Shown here piece after piece: positions 47,149 to 58,920 of a stretch of DNA of 64,000 nucleotides. The stretch covers positions 558,001 to 622,000 of the forward strand of contig JAZKJV010009788.1 of NCBI GenBank assembly GCA_037367405.1, written 5' to 3'. Numbering within the stretch: the stretch's first letter is position 1; every line of letters begins with the position of its first letter. Origin of the DNA: Ottelia alismoides (Eukaryota; Streptophyta; Magnoliopsida; Alismatales; Hydrocharitaceae). The notes beneath the pieces are model-generated. The model did no database searches. It was not told the DNA's origin and saw nothing but the letters and a program-made list of their open reading frames with translations. Made by a program: the position numbers and the translations under genes.

Positions 47149-49263
47149 ATTGGAAATTTTGTGATCTACACGGGATTAATCCTTCATTGTGTTCGCATCA
47201 CATCTAACTTGAAGAAGATATCAAGCCCTCCTAAAAATTTCATTGTAGATTGAACCCTAATCTCCGAGAGGTTATCATGAATGAAATTACTAAATGGCGT
47301 GATTCTGGATTCATATATCACATCTTTCTAACTCAAAATGGGTGAGTCCCCTGCATGTTGTGCCGAAGAAATCAGGGATCACCATTGTAAATAATGACCA
47401 AGGAGAGGAGATACCAATCAGAGTTTCAACTTCTTGGTGTGTCTGTGTGGACTAAATGTGCTTGAATCTAGTGACCAAGAAAGATCATTTCCTGCTTCCC
47501 TTCATCGACCAGATAGTTGAAAGACTGACCGCAAAGTAATATTTCTATTTCTTGGATGGATACTCTAGTTATAATCAAGTTGTCATTTCTCCTGAAGATC
47601 AAGAGAATGCCACCTTCACTGTTCGTTCATGACATATGCCTTCCGCAGAATGCCTTTTGGATTGGGTGCATGTTGGCAGTATTTGTGGATATGGTTGGTA
47701 GTTTTCTCGAGGTTTTCATGGACGACTTCTTCATCTATGGTGACAGTTTTGATCAATGCCTTGCATATCCAGACCGAGTCTTGAAAAGATGTTACGAAGT
47801 AAACCTTGTGCTCTCGTGAGAGAAGAGTCACTTCATGGTAACTGAAGGAATAGTTCTAGGCCATTTCATATCTAAGCATGGCATGGAGGTTGATCCTGCA
47901 AAGGTGGACGCCATTTACAAACTCGAGCCACCTACAAATGTGAAGAAAGTCTGATCATTCCTTGGGCATATGGGATTTTATCAAAGATTCATAAAAGACT
48001 TCAACAAAATTGCCCAATCATTGACTGAGCTTTTCGACAAGGAGACTGATTTTATTGTAGATGCTAGAGTTCTCCAAGCCTTTAATCTGTTGAAAGAATT
48101 AATCACTCAGGCCCATGTCCTACATCCGCCAGATTGATCTCTACCATCTAAGATCATGACAGATGCTTTAGATTATATCACTGGTGCAGTTCTAGAACAG
48201 AGGAGAGACAGATTATCATTTGTGATTCACCATGCTAACAGAACACTAGACGAAACACAAAAGAATTATATCATCATTGAGAAAGAGATACTAGTAGCCA
48301 TTTTGGCCCTGGAGAAATTCATATCACATTTGATGGGATCCAAAGTCATTGTTGACACTGATCATTCTACCATCAAGTACTTGCAAAGCAAGAAGGATGC
48401 CAAACCAAGATTAATAAAATGGATCCTTCGACCCTAGGAATTCAACCTTGAAATTAGATATAAGCCTAGAATTAAAAATGTGGTGGCAGATCATCTTTCA
48501 AGACTTCTAGAGTCAGACACTCCTGAGCAGAGCCTGATACCGATTACCGAAACTTTCCTAGACGAGGCAATTTTATTAGTCACCTTGCTCCCCTGATTTG
48601 CTGATACTGTGAACTATCATGTTTTCAAGAGAACTCTGCAAGATTGGTTGAAGCTAAAAGTTGATAAGTTTCTGTCAGATATCCATTTCTATCAGTGGGA
48701 GGATCCTTATTTGTTTTGTGAGGGGGGCAGATTGCATCTGGAGAAGGTGCATTCCTCACAAGGAATATCACAATGTCCTCAAACATTTCCGCAATTCAGA
48801 ATCAGGAGGACACCACTCTTGGAAAAGAACGGTAGTGAAAAGACTTCAACGTGGCCTCTGGTGGGCGACTCTTTTCAAAGATGCAGAAGACTACGTGAAA
48901 CATTGTACTAACTACCAGAAGATGGGTGGAACCATTGGATTTAGAGATACAATGCCCCTGAAATACATTGAGATATCTGACGTATTTGATGCGTGGGGCA
49001 TTGACTTCAAGGGTCCATTTCCTAACAACTAGGGCTTCAAATATATTCTGCTTGCTATCGATTATGTCAGTCGTTGGGTGGAGGCTATCTCAACCCTAAT
49101 CGCCGACAATCACATTGTTTATTGATTTCTGAAAGAGAATACCATTGTATGATTCATGATTCCTAAAATTCTGATATCCGGTGGTGGTAGCCATTTTATC
49201 AACGGAGAAGTAAAGAAGCTAACCCAATAATATTGTATTGAACATTGTGTCGCTTCTCCATAC
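47149..49263 (+). pseudogene. RT, RNase H and integrase N-terminal relic of element C, cut by element D
   Basis: RT similarity covers about 47200-48000 in several frames with stops; FMDDFFIYGD is at about 47716-47745. About 30 bases are missing at about 47660, removing the CNAPATFQ motif. RNase H (48156-48437) keeps [15 protein letters not shown] and DTDH. Integrase shows the zinc-domain end (CTNYQKM) and DAWGIDFKGPF near 48990, then ILISGGGSHF near 49170, where the second catalytic Asp is now Gly. The sequence stops at HCVASPY, the target of D. Confidence 0.84.
49259..49263. repeat. Target site duplication of element D, left copy
   Basis: CATAC directly before the LTR and again at 62998-63002 directly after the second LTR. 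Confidence 0.93.
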
Positions 49264-50567
49264 TGATGAATCTCCATTTCATCACCTTTATTCTATCATT
49301 TTGGCCTTAAAAACCTCAGCAAATACATGTAAATAGCATCAATTTGTACATAATAGCATTCATGATTCATAGTATTAATTGTACATTAAATAAGGTTTTT
49401 AATGCCAAAATTATAGAATAAAGAGAAGAAAAGAAAAAGGAATAAAATATTGCAAATATTTTATGACCCGAACCCCGAGACCAAGGCCAGCATGGAATTG
49501 GTCGACAAGGAATAAAGTAGGGGGAGATAAGGGCCAAGTATACAATAAATACCTCATTTATTCATACATTTATTTATACATTTTTGACACCTATTTTGTA
49601 CATAATTATTTATTCATCAAATAAAGAAACTGTGTACATGAAAGTTGTAGATAATAATGAAAATAAAATTACAAAATTGAGTTTGTGTAAAAATAATACT
49701 TAGTGTACATTTTATACACAAAATAAAAAGCAAGAATCTCAACTTCACAGACCCATATCTTGCAAATAAAAACTCCAAATCACCCAAACTCACCTTTAAT
49801 TGTATATAACATTCCGAGAACTATTGTATAAAATTGGTTTCATAATTTTTGGAGTTCATCTATAGAAGTTAGGTTTTTGACCCTCCTTGTATATAATACT
49901 GATTAAAATATTCATTTTATTCAATTTCTATTCTTTTCACAAATTTATATTTTTAGAATCTTGTTAATAATGTATATAATACATGTACATATTAAAGTTA
50001 AAAGAAAACTAAAAAGAATTTGTAAAATAAAATAAGCCTAGGTGATACCTAGGCAAAATACCTATGCTACCTATATGTACATAAATAAAAGGGATTTTTA
50101 TTCTTTTATTCTTTATTTATATTAATGTATATATTATATATAACTTATTAAAAATACAAATCCAAAATAAAAACAAATAAAATTCATTAAATAAATAAAA
50201 TGTATATAATATATAGGTAAACTACCTATAAGTATACCTACATATACATAAACACATTTATTTAAAAATGTAAATTACCTCATAAAAATCAAATAAAAAT
50301 ATATTTACACTTACAAAAATAACTTATAAACTTATAAAATAAGAATATAAAATAATAAAATAAAATAAACAAAATAAAACTAAATATAAAAAAATATACT
50401 TATAAATACATTATTTTAATAAAACCGTAATAAAATACTTCAAAAAAATAAATAAAAATCATAAATAAATACTACATTAATTTATAAACATTTTTTATTT
50501 TATAAGTAAAATCTAGTTAATTCATTTATTAGGGTAAAATAATCAGTCAACTTCTTGTTGACGTGGA

Positions 50568-50820
50568 CCAATCAGGACCTTGCGTTTGTTGACCGCTCGG
50601 TCAACTGCGCCCCCAGGCGTCTGACTTGACGTGGACCATCTTGTCCCCCACGTTTCATGCCTTTTTCCTGGGCGTCTCGTCCATCATTCGCCCTCGAATC
50701 CTTCTGACAAATTATTCTCTGATCATCCATGATCTCCGCCAATCATTTAGATCCTTTGTACATAGCTCGTATCGCCGGCTACAGCTCGGTCAATAAGGGT
50801 GCCCAGTTTGTGTATAAATA
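50568..50820 (+). promoter_or_regulatory. LTR promoter of element D (5' copy)
   Basis: CGTGGACCAATCAGG (about 50571) is a right half of the CACGTG palindrome. GTTGACCG-CT-CGGTCAAC at 50588-50605 is an inverted W-box. TATAAATA is at 50813-50820. Confidence 0.66.
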
Positions 50821-51001
50821 AGGAACCTTCGCCTCCTCTTCAATTTTGGTCAGCTTTCAGCCAATCCCTTCCCCGAATTCGGTCCCGGCGATGTTCCTTG
50901 TGACAGGAGGAGCTCGCCAGCACCTTGAATCGATCGGAGAGGCGGAGGTTGCACCCATGGCGGCGCTCCGGCAGCCGCCTTGCTCCCTGGAGTCCCTTCA
51001 G

Positions 51002-51365
51002 GTATGCGCGTTTATCTTTTTAGGTAGATTTTTATTCCCGCATTTTATTTCAGCATTTTATTTCGCATTTAGATTAGTAGATTAGCGTAATTTAGGTTCT
51101 TCGAAGTTCGCCGGAGCTCCGCTCCGGCGACTTCTCCACCGTGCCATCGTTGTTTTCCAGACTCGCTTTCACCGTCATTTCGTTCCCCTTCGCCTTCTCC
51201 ACCTTCCAACCACCTCCTATCAACCAGAACCTCCTTGGTTCCGCGAATCAAAGCTCCTCCATCACCCTTCGCCGGAGCTTCCTCGCCCATCATCATCCCC
51301 GTGCTTCCAGCTTCAAACCCTGGGTCGAGGAGAAAGACCTCGAGCCCCTCTACCTTCCTGTGCAG
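51002..51365 (+). other. Candidate leader intron in the D LTR transcript
   Basis: TTCAG|GTATGC and CCTTCCTGTGCAG|GT lie 180 and 545 bp after the TATA box. The 3' LTR keeps both sites (60657, 61017). Confidence 0.42.
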
Positions 51366-53303
51366 GTTAGGTGCCTCTGAAAGCACCAGGAGTCAATTTA
51401 CCAGCGGGCGGAGGTACCTGGAGCTGCTGTCCTTCCCCGAGCTCGTGGCAGCGTTCCAGCGTGTCTCCGGCCGATCTACCACCTCCAGCAGGTAGAGCAA
51501 CCCTCCAGGAAGCGTCTTGGACCTTCAGGTGCGGCAAAGACCGACGGAGGAGCGAGATCGAGGAGGATGAAGCTCGCCCCGGCGAGCGTTCTTCCCTGTT
51601 CTTGCACGTACGCTTCCCGCCGTTGGATGAAGACGAAGGCCCCGATTTCAATCACAGCCGTCCGATGGAGCATCGCTCTGACCGTCAGATCATGTTGGGT
51701 GATCTAATCCTCACCGCTCATCGGCGAAGCGTCATCGGCTCACGTGGAGGCGCCACGTGGATAAGTCACGAAGCTCAACCGTTAGATCCAGCGCCTGTGG
51801 GGGTAATTTTCACTTGTACCCCCTCCTTTTTGTATATTTAATGTTTAATACTGTAAAATAAATAGCACGTTGTCAATAATATGGAAATTTTGCATGAGAC
51901 CCCCTGTATTGTTTTCATATTACACCTGTGTCCAGTCCACGTCACCTCACGTGTCGTTCCACGTGAGGTGGTAAAATTGCACAAGTCCCCCTGTATGTTT
52001 GCGTATTTATTTTTAGTCCATAAAATAAAATTCCCAGTGTATTATTTTTGTGAAAAATTGCAACCAGGACCCTACATTTTCGGAAATTGCGTTTTGGTCC
52101 CTGTGGGTGCGGATCACGTGTAGTCCCACGTGATGGTCAATTTGCAAGGCGGCCCTAGCGGGTTGGTTTATTTGGTTTTAGTCCTGAAAATTGCAGAATA
52201 CGTTATAATATTTTGGTGTTTTTGCACTGTAACCCTCTGAACTTATTTTATTTTCAAAAATACCCCTTCTAGGCTTAATTATTTTTATGTCTTTTATCCA
52301 TTTATCAAAAATACCTACGAGGCTTCTAAAAATTCACAAAAATTAGGATAGGTGCTCCATGCCCTGCTCTTCCATGACATATTTTATTTTACATTTTTTG
52401 CATTTTTTCCTAATTATTAAAAATGAAAAAGAAGCCCTTTTTGTACTGTTTAAATTAGAAAATACAAAAAAATTAGAAAATGTTTTTTGAAAATTCCAAA
52501 AAATTATATATGGTATAATTATATATATATATTGAGTCCAGAAATTAAAAAACTCCAAAAATATGAAAAAGAAAAATAAAAAAAATCAGAAAGCTCCAAA
52601 ATCCAATAAAAAAAATAGAAAAATCCTTGAAAAAGCCCAAAAATATATTTTTCTCTTCCAAAAATTATCTATATATTATTATTAATATATTAAAATTAAT
52701 TTGGGTAATTTTGGAGTTTATTTTATATTTTTAAAATCCAAATTATATTCGGCTATTTAATTAGTCCTATATTAGGGACATTTTTGAAATTAAAAATACA
52801 TAAAAATTAGAAATATTCTAGAAAAAATAAAAAAAATTAGAAAAGTATTCAAAAGCAAAAAAAAATTATATCTACATATAATTTAAGTATTTTTGTCTAT
52901 ATATATATGATAGTATTCCTCTCTCTCTTCTTATATATATATACCTCTTTACACATATATATATATACATATCTATATATTATATAATTAAAAAAATATA
53001 AAATAAAAAAACAAAATAAAAAATATAAAAAAATAATAATATAAAAAAATATAAAAAAATGTAAAAACCCAAAACCCACAAAACCAATAATTGGACATGA
53101 ACAATGGATTGAATAAATACACAACACATACAACCATTCGCCTCCCAGTGTTCGACCTCTACCTGTACTTACACCTATACACATTTACATGTAGAGTTAT
53201 AATAAATTTTAACTCCACATTTTTGGATATTCATTGCATACATTGATTGTGGGTTAATTGTTGATCGATCTGGGGATTTCGTCTGAGGTCAACTCAGCGA
53301 CTG

Positions 53304-53324
53304 TCTCTCCACCTTGTGGAAAGA
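53304..53324 (+). promoter_or_regulatory. U5 hairpin with CCTTGTG loop (element D)
   Basis: TCTCTCC (53304-53310) pairs with GGAAAGA (53318-53324) with one mismatch, around loop ACCTTGT. The 3' LTR copy has loop GCCTTGT. A second small stem CTGAG-GTCAA-CTCAG lies just upstream. Confidence 0.5.
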
Positions 53325-53354
53325 TACGACCTTGGTAAATCTCCTGTCATCAGA

Positions 53355-53372
53355 TGGCGCCGTTGCCAGGGA
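53355..53372 (+). promoter_or_regulatory. Primer-binding site, tRNA-Asp type (element D)
   Basis: TGGCGCCGTTGCCAGGGA, two bases after the LTR and identical to the B site. Confidence 0.93.
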
Positions 53373-54700
53373 GGCAACGGATTTTGTATGATTTTTGTGA
53401 GCTTATTTGTTCATTTATTCAATTATTTGCTCATGTCCATGATACAGATATTTGTTTGGTTTTTATTTCTATTTGATATTATTTGATTGACTGCTCTAAC
53501 CATTTCTTTCCTTTGTCTTTGATGCGAGGGACCGCCAAGCGAAGGAGGATCTCTTAGGAGGACCTATGCACCCAAGCAAGGTGGAGTTGGCTCTTCTATG
53601 CCAAGCCAACAGGAGAGAGCATCAAAGGGAGATGAAGGAGAGCTTTTGAAGTCAGTCTCTGTTTTATGCATTTTATTTTATTTTATTATGTATATTCATG
53701 TGAGAGAGTGGCACTTAGAATTTTGTAATAATACAGGACTCTCACAGGTACACTTCGACTCCCGAGGTCCAGTGCCCGAAGGATTGTTCCCTTGGGGGCC
53801 TCGATGATTTTTGACGCTTTTCTTTTAATTTTATTTTTATTATTTTGTGTGAATGAGCCTTAGCTTAGGAGTTGCTTGCTCGTAGAGTTAGGTCCAAACA
53901 CCCTAATTATTTGCATGTATCTATAGTTCGCTTTGGACCTAGATCAAACTCTAAACAACCGTTCATTTATCTCTTAGCCTTTGTGCCACAGCGAGCCCCG
54001 CAAAGCGCTTTCTCCTAAGATCAAGTGTGTTGAGCACAAAGGAGGGGTGAGCCAAGACCGGACTTTTTGAGGCTAAAGATTAATGAGCAACTTGTGGTGC
54101 TTCACGATAATAGCAATTTCTGAACCTAGGACGATTTCTTCGGTTTGCATTTGCATATAGCATAGGTTTCAAATTCTGTTATGCATCCCGCATGGAGAGA
54201 GCTGGGAGGCACTGTAAGTCTTCTTACTTGGCATGCATCATCGTTTTCCGACTTGCATGGCTTTTCCGATCTTCTCCCTCTGTTTTTGCCAACCTAGGAT
54301 GCTTAATGGAAATTGGAACCTCGATAGGCACGTGCATTGAAAATACCCAAAAAAGTGATAACTCAGATAAAATCGGGACTGCTAACTCTATTAGACCTAA
54401 AAATAAAACGTAATGGATTCCTTGTCTTGGGGAGAGCAACCCCCTCATTGGATGTGTTTTAAGTGCTCACGTACAGACTAAGGAGTAGAGCCCAAATCCT
54501 ATCAAGCCTCCTAAGTGTTTGTACAACTTTGTGATTCTCACCTCACTTTAAAATCGAAAAGATAAATGACCGTCACCTGATGGTCTTCACTGTGTTGAGT
54601 AGGTGAATTGGGGGTTTGACTTGTTTCTTGATTGTAACTTGGAGTCCATTGTGTTTTTCTTTCATCCTTAGAGTAGTCGGTCCCACCGTGTGAGTCATGC
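53373..54700 (+). other. Leader of element D
   Basis: Noncoding but alignable with the A leader: GCGAGGG phrase near 53524, GAGGGGTGAGCCAAGACCGGAC near 54042-54063, the exact stem-loop at 54422-54450, and the pre-gag segment with GAATTGGGGGTTTG near 54605 (GAACCGGGGGTTTG in A at about 1992). Similarity to A is lost where gag would start. Confidence 0.7.
54422..54450 (+). promoter_or_regulatory. Conserved leader stem-loop (element D copy)
   Basis: Identical over 29 bases to 1742-1770 in element A, although the surrounding leader has diverged. GGGG-AGAGCAA-CCCC stem-loop. Confidence 0.55.
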
Positions 54701-56530
54701 ATTTTCATCTTTGAGTCTCTCTACCTCTCTTATACATATATCTCTTCATTTTGCATCGAGTCATGATATTGGCGCTTGAGCTCAATCATTCTTCGCCAAG
54801 TCCTTTGTTTCCCCTCTTCTTCAACACCTTCTACGTATCCACCATACCATATTCTCTGGTTCGGGGAGAGACCGCTCTTCGGACCGCAATTTTGACGGTG
54901 TTCCCGCCTTGTGTGGAACACCCAATGTTGTCTATGTACCGATCTTCTAACCCGCCCTCCTCGTACCCTCTGTATCACTCTTCTACCAACCATGATATTG
55001 GCACGCCCGCTCAATCAGCTTCTCCACTTCACTGTGTTACCCTTCTTATCCATCTTCCTCGTGTCCCCCGTATCATCTCTCCCTTACCCGGGAATGCTGT
55101 GCATTTTGATGAAGCCTGCATCGAGGATTATGTATACTTATTATTTGTAAGTCGGGCCATGATGTTGAGGTTGCTGAGATTAATATGATGGATTTGTCTT
55201 TGATACATGCATATGGGCTTCTTGAGGATTTTTGCTGATGCATAGAGCATAGGTGTGATGCACTGTTGAGGAATTCTAGTTCTCGCACACCGGATTGAGG
55301 ATGTGGTATGATGCGATAATTCGATGAAGAGTTCATGAGTATTGATTGATCTATCTTGAGGTCCCACCCATCTTGATTTTTGACGATTGACTGATTATTC
55401 TGATTTGGAATTCCTGATATAGGTGTGCGGTTCCTACATGATCTCTCATCTCCCCGAATTACCCCACCCTCGATCTCCTGACTCTCTATCCACTCTGGCA
55501 CTTAAAGGATTCCTGAATATTTTTCGTGCCATCTCAGCTGACTGGTTTGACCCAAGGGATGACATGATTAATTTCTCCCTTGCATGATCTTATGCCCTCC
55601 AAATGATTGAATGATGTATTGCTTTTGAGGACCTGAGATGACTTGCCAGCATTCCCATGACCTACATTGATCTAGCTCGCATTGCTCTCCGAGGACTATT
55701 TGCGGGAGAATGCGACAATTTCTAGGACTGCGGTTTCATTCACTACTTTGGTCGCCATTGTGATAGGACCTGGAACCGAGTCAGATAATATGCTTGATTG
55801 GCCTCCCCCTGTGATTGCGTACCTGACCTGTCGGTACACGCGGCCAATGTACTGGACTCAGCTGAGTCCGCTCTCCTTGACGGTCCTCGCAAGGCAGAGC
55901 TCCACTTTTCTGATTATTCCATGCCTAGCTCATAGCTCCCCGAGGGTTATCTGCAGGAGACTATGACATATTTCCGATCTGATTGGTCTCTTCTGTTGGT
56001 ACCACCTTGTCGACTACTGAGACCACTATGCGGGTCCGTCTGATGGACCCGGCTCCTTTCTTGTGACCACATATGGTGTTGCTCGGTATATTCTTGTGAC
56101 TTTCAGATTATATCACCACCGTGCATCACACAGTCTCATACGCTTTTTTTCATATCTATCTGAGACTCTGATTGACTAGGCGGAGTCTGTACTGCTCTTT
56201 CTTCCTCTTGGTCTTACGGTATCGGCTATATTCCCTCATGCTAACCTTCTGAGCCGATTGACTGACTTCTGCTACCGGATCGGATATCTTTACTTTCTGA
56301 TCTGTGTGCCCCCGGTAGCCGACACCCACCTGACTGCATATCAGGGTGTCTTTTCACCTTCTGACTGCGTCCTCGTTCTCACAGGGAGACGACGACGATA
56401 GTACGGTAGTCGCTTACCAGACACCGTCCTGTGCTTCACCAGCTTCTCCACCAGTTGTATATATGTGTTTGTCTATTCCTTCTATCTCCCGTATGTTATG
56501 TGTGCCCCAGATCTATCGCCACATCTTTGT
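54701..56530 (+). other. Unrecognised interior of element D in place of gag-pol
   Basis: About 1.8 kb of mixed-composition sequence. No ORF above 145 codons, and those present (54751-55188, 55682-55966) show no motif I recognise. A hairpin with CGCCTTGTGT loop is at 54898-54923. The phrase FLNIFRAISADWFDPRDDM (about 55510) may be an old coding segment, but I cannot assign it. It could be a decayed captured sequence or a highly mutated gag of another family. Confidence 0.4.
54898..54923 (+). promoter_or_regulatory. Internal hairpin with CGCCTTGTGT loop (element D)
   Basis: GGTGTTCC pairs perfectly with GGAACACC around CGCCTTGTGT. The loop equals that of the B U5 hairpin; the stem bases differ. 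Confidence 0.55.
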
Positions 56531-56532
56531 GT

Positions 56533-57062
56533 CTACACTTAGGACGTACCTTGTCCTAAGTATAGGGGGCACACACCGCGTTGTTCTTTCGTTGTTCAGT
56601 TTGCTCACTCCTGTTAGGGGGAGTGATGCGTATATTCTCCACGATCATTTTATCTATCTGTATATATCTCTCTTTTCTTCTTTTCTTCTTTTCTTCTTTT
56701 CCTTTTCTATATTTTGTATCTACATAAAAGGTGTCGCCCCTTTGTGTCAGTTTTCTGTACTTAGGACTTACTTTATCCTGAGTATGGGGGGGGGCACCCC
56801 TGATTTGTTCATCTGTCTATTCCCACCCTTGACCCTCCCTGATTGGTGTGCAGTCTGCTATACTTAGGATTACTTGATCCTTAGTAGAGGGGGGACGGTC
56901 AATTTCTCATTTATTCATCTCTTATTCATATATTCTTTAGACTTGTCTATACTCAGTACGAGTTATGTCTTCTCTTTTCTTTCCGACCTATGAGGACATA
57001 GCTCAAGCTTAGTATAGGGGGGTCGTATATACTCTATATATACTTTAGCCATAACTCGTACT
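56533..57062 (+). repeat. Array of PPT-like hairpins in the 3' region of element D
   Basis: Simple units at 56533-56569 (13-bp stem, one mismatch), 56758-56794 (G run of nine) and 56858-56894 (decayed). The complex unit has a (56947-56956), b (56955-56969), b'' GACATAGCTC (56995-57004), a' with GGGGGG (57008-57022) and b' CATAACTCGTA (57050-57060). It is conserved although D encodes nothing recognisable. Confidence 0.88.
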
Positions 57063-58908
57063 TCCGTAATAATATGGCTAAAAATTCATTAAAGACCCTT
57101 AATAAAAAGAAATGTGATTATTCCTCGAATTCTTCTTGTATATACTGATTAATAAATCAGGTGAAAATGTTTTTTTTGCAAAATGTTTGAAAAATAGTGT
57201 GAAAATTTTCGTGAACATTTATTGAAAACTATTTTGAAAACGTTTTGTTATATGTTTTCAACCTGTGTAAAAATGTGTGGTTTGTAAAATTTATTTTCTT
57301 TGTGTGAAATAAAATGTTTGAAAAATGATTTACAAATGGTTTGAAAAATGGTTGCAAAAATATCTTGAAAATCTATATAAACTGTTTTGAAAAACCTTTG
57401 CAAAATGATTTTCAAATGTGTGTACATGTTTGTAAAAATGTTTGTAAAAATTATTTTGGACTATAGTTTTCAAAAATTATTTGGAAAATGTGTGTCAAAT
57501 AAGTTTGAGGAATAGTCACATATAATAAATAACTAAAATACTATACTATTATTTTAAATAAAAGTAAACAAGATTCTTTAATAAGTGTACATATACCTTT
57601 AAATAAAAACTAAATTCTAAATTCTTTAAAAATCGTTAAAACAAAGCGGCACGCCCGTGTAAATAGATGTATATATGTTACTTTAAGTACCAAAAATTAT
57701 TTTATTTGTAAAAAAATTCTTTGTGTAAAATTCTTCTCTTTGTTTTCAAATTTTTGAAAAGATTGCATTATTCTTTGCATATTTGTAAATAGCATTTGCA
57801 TAGCATTTATATTCTTTGATTGAGCTTGATAATTGAACTAGTCCAATAAAGTCGAAGATTGGAGCTTGGTTGGACCTTACTGCACCTAACTGCACTGGAA
57901 CCTTCTGGGAGCTAGGTCTAAGGTACTTCAGGTCTACTCAGACTTAATTCTTTGAGAAATCAGGGCTGGGTTCAAGTCACCTCAGTGAACTAACTAGAAC
58001 TTTTCAAAACACACGTATGACTCTTGTCGACCGTGACCTAACTTGGACACTTGCACCTTTCACTTGGCTCAACTCAGTAGGAGTGGTGAGGGGGTTGGAT
58101 TTGCCAGTCTGAGACACACACGGGTGGAAACATTCGTCCTCGTCTAGGGAGGGAAGTGCACCCCAACCTGGTCCAATAGCCATGAGGTCTAAAGACGGGA
58201 GATTGTGGGTTGTAAATAGTATGTTGGAAAAAATGAAACTCCAAAAAAAAAAGTGGACAGGCTTGTAAAAAAATAAAAGTGCCTGCTGGAGTATGTATAT
58301 ATGTTGTACAGAAAATAAGCAAGCTTGAGCATCAAAGTTATACCATGTGAGCCTGCAGCTGGATGACTTGACTACACTGGTCTTGCATCCCAGGATAGGT
58401 AGCTACACTGGCTACCGTCCATTCTTTTCTCTACCTCCTCCTCTTGAGTTGGATGCCACTTGAACTTAGAAGGGAATACCCTGCTCCTCGAGGAAAGAGC
58501 TGTTGGATTAGGGAATCATTGGGTTGTCATTCTGGAGAAGTCAGTCTCTTTGTCATTTCAGTTGGGGAGAGCCACCATCACTTACACCGTACAAGTCAGC
58601 TTCATAGTCATAAGGGTTTGCGTATGATGTAGGCTAGTTCTGACCTGGCTATTGAGGTGATTTGAACCGAGTTCTGTGACTCTCAGAGGATGTTGTGTTT
58701 TAGATTTGGTTCCCTACCAGGTTCCACACACATTTCTCACACCAAGGTCTAACCTGAGCTCCAAACTTTGATTTTGTACAGATAAGTTTAATAATCATGA
58801 TCAAACTCAATTTATTCTTTAAATTCTTTATTTTTGCTTTTTGTTTTCTTCTTATTCTTTGTTCTTTTGTACTTATTGCATAAGTATTTGCTAGGGACTA
58901 GCAAAGGC
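57063..58908 (+). other. Noncoding 3' region of element D
   Basis: 57130-57500 is low-complexity sequence of TTTTGAAAA and TTTGCAAAA words, as in B. 58360-58500 holds the block shared with A and B (ACTTGAACTTAGAAGGGAAT, CTCCTCGAGGA). No gene seen. Confidence 0.65.
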
Positions 58909-58920
58909 AAGTATAGGGGG
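58909..58920 (+). promoter_or_regulatory. Polypurine tract (element D)
   Basis: AAGTATAGGGGG directly before the 3' LTR. Confidence 0.87.

Larger units (their letters stand above)
49264..53352 (+). repeat. 5' LTR of element D (4089 bp)
   Basis: Starts TGATGAATCTCCATTTCATCA and ends TCATCA. It has AT-rich U3 to about 50520, promoter at 50568-50820, GC-rich block to about 51800, degenerate TTGCA..CCCT units with CACGTG sites (51885-52230), and AT-rich U5-like end. Matches 58921-62997 closely. Confidence 0.95.

Noticed and set aside
52919..52990. TA/TC microsatellites in D LTRs as functional sites
   Set aside because: Simple repeats differing in length between the two LTRs, consistent with slippage.
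56346..56867. 173-codon ORF in D as an env-like protein
   Set aside because: It runs through the hairpin array and a TTTTCTTC microsatellite; the part over the repeats is not protein-like and B and A do not keep the frame.
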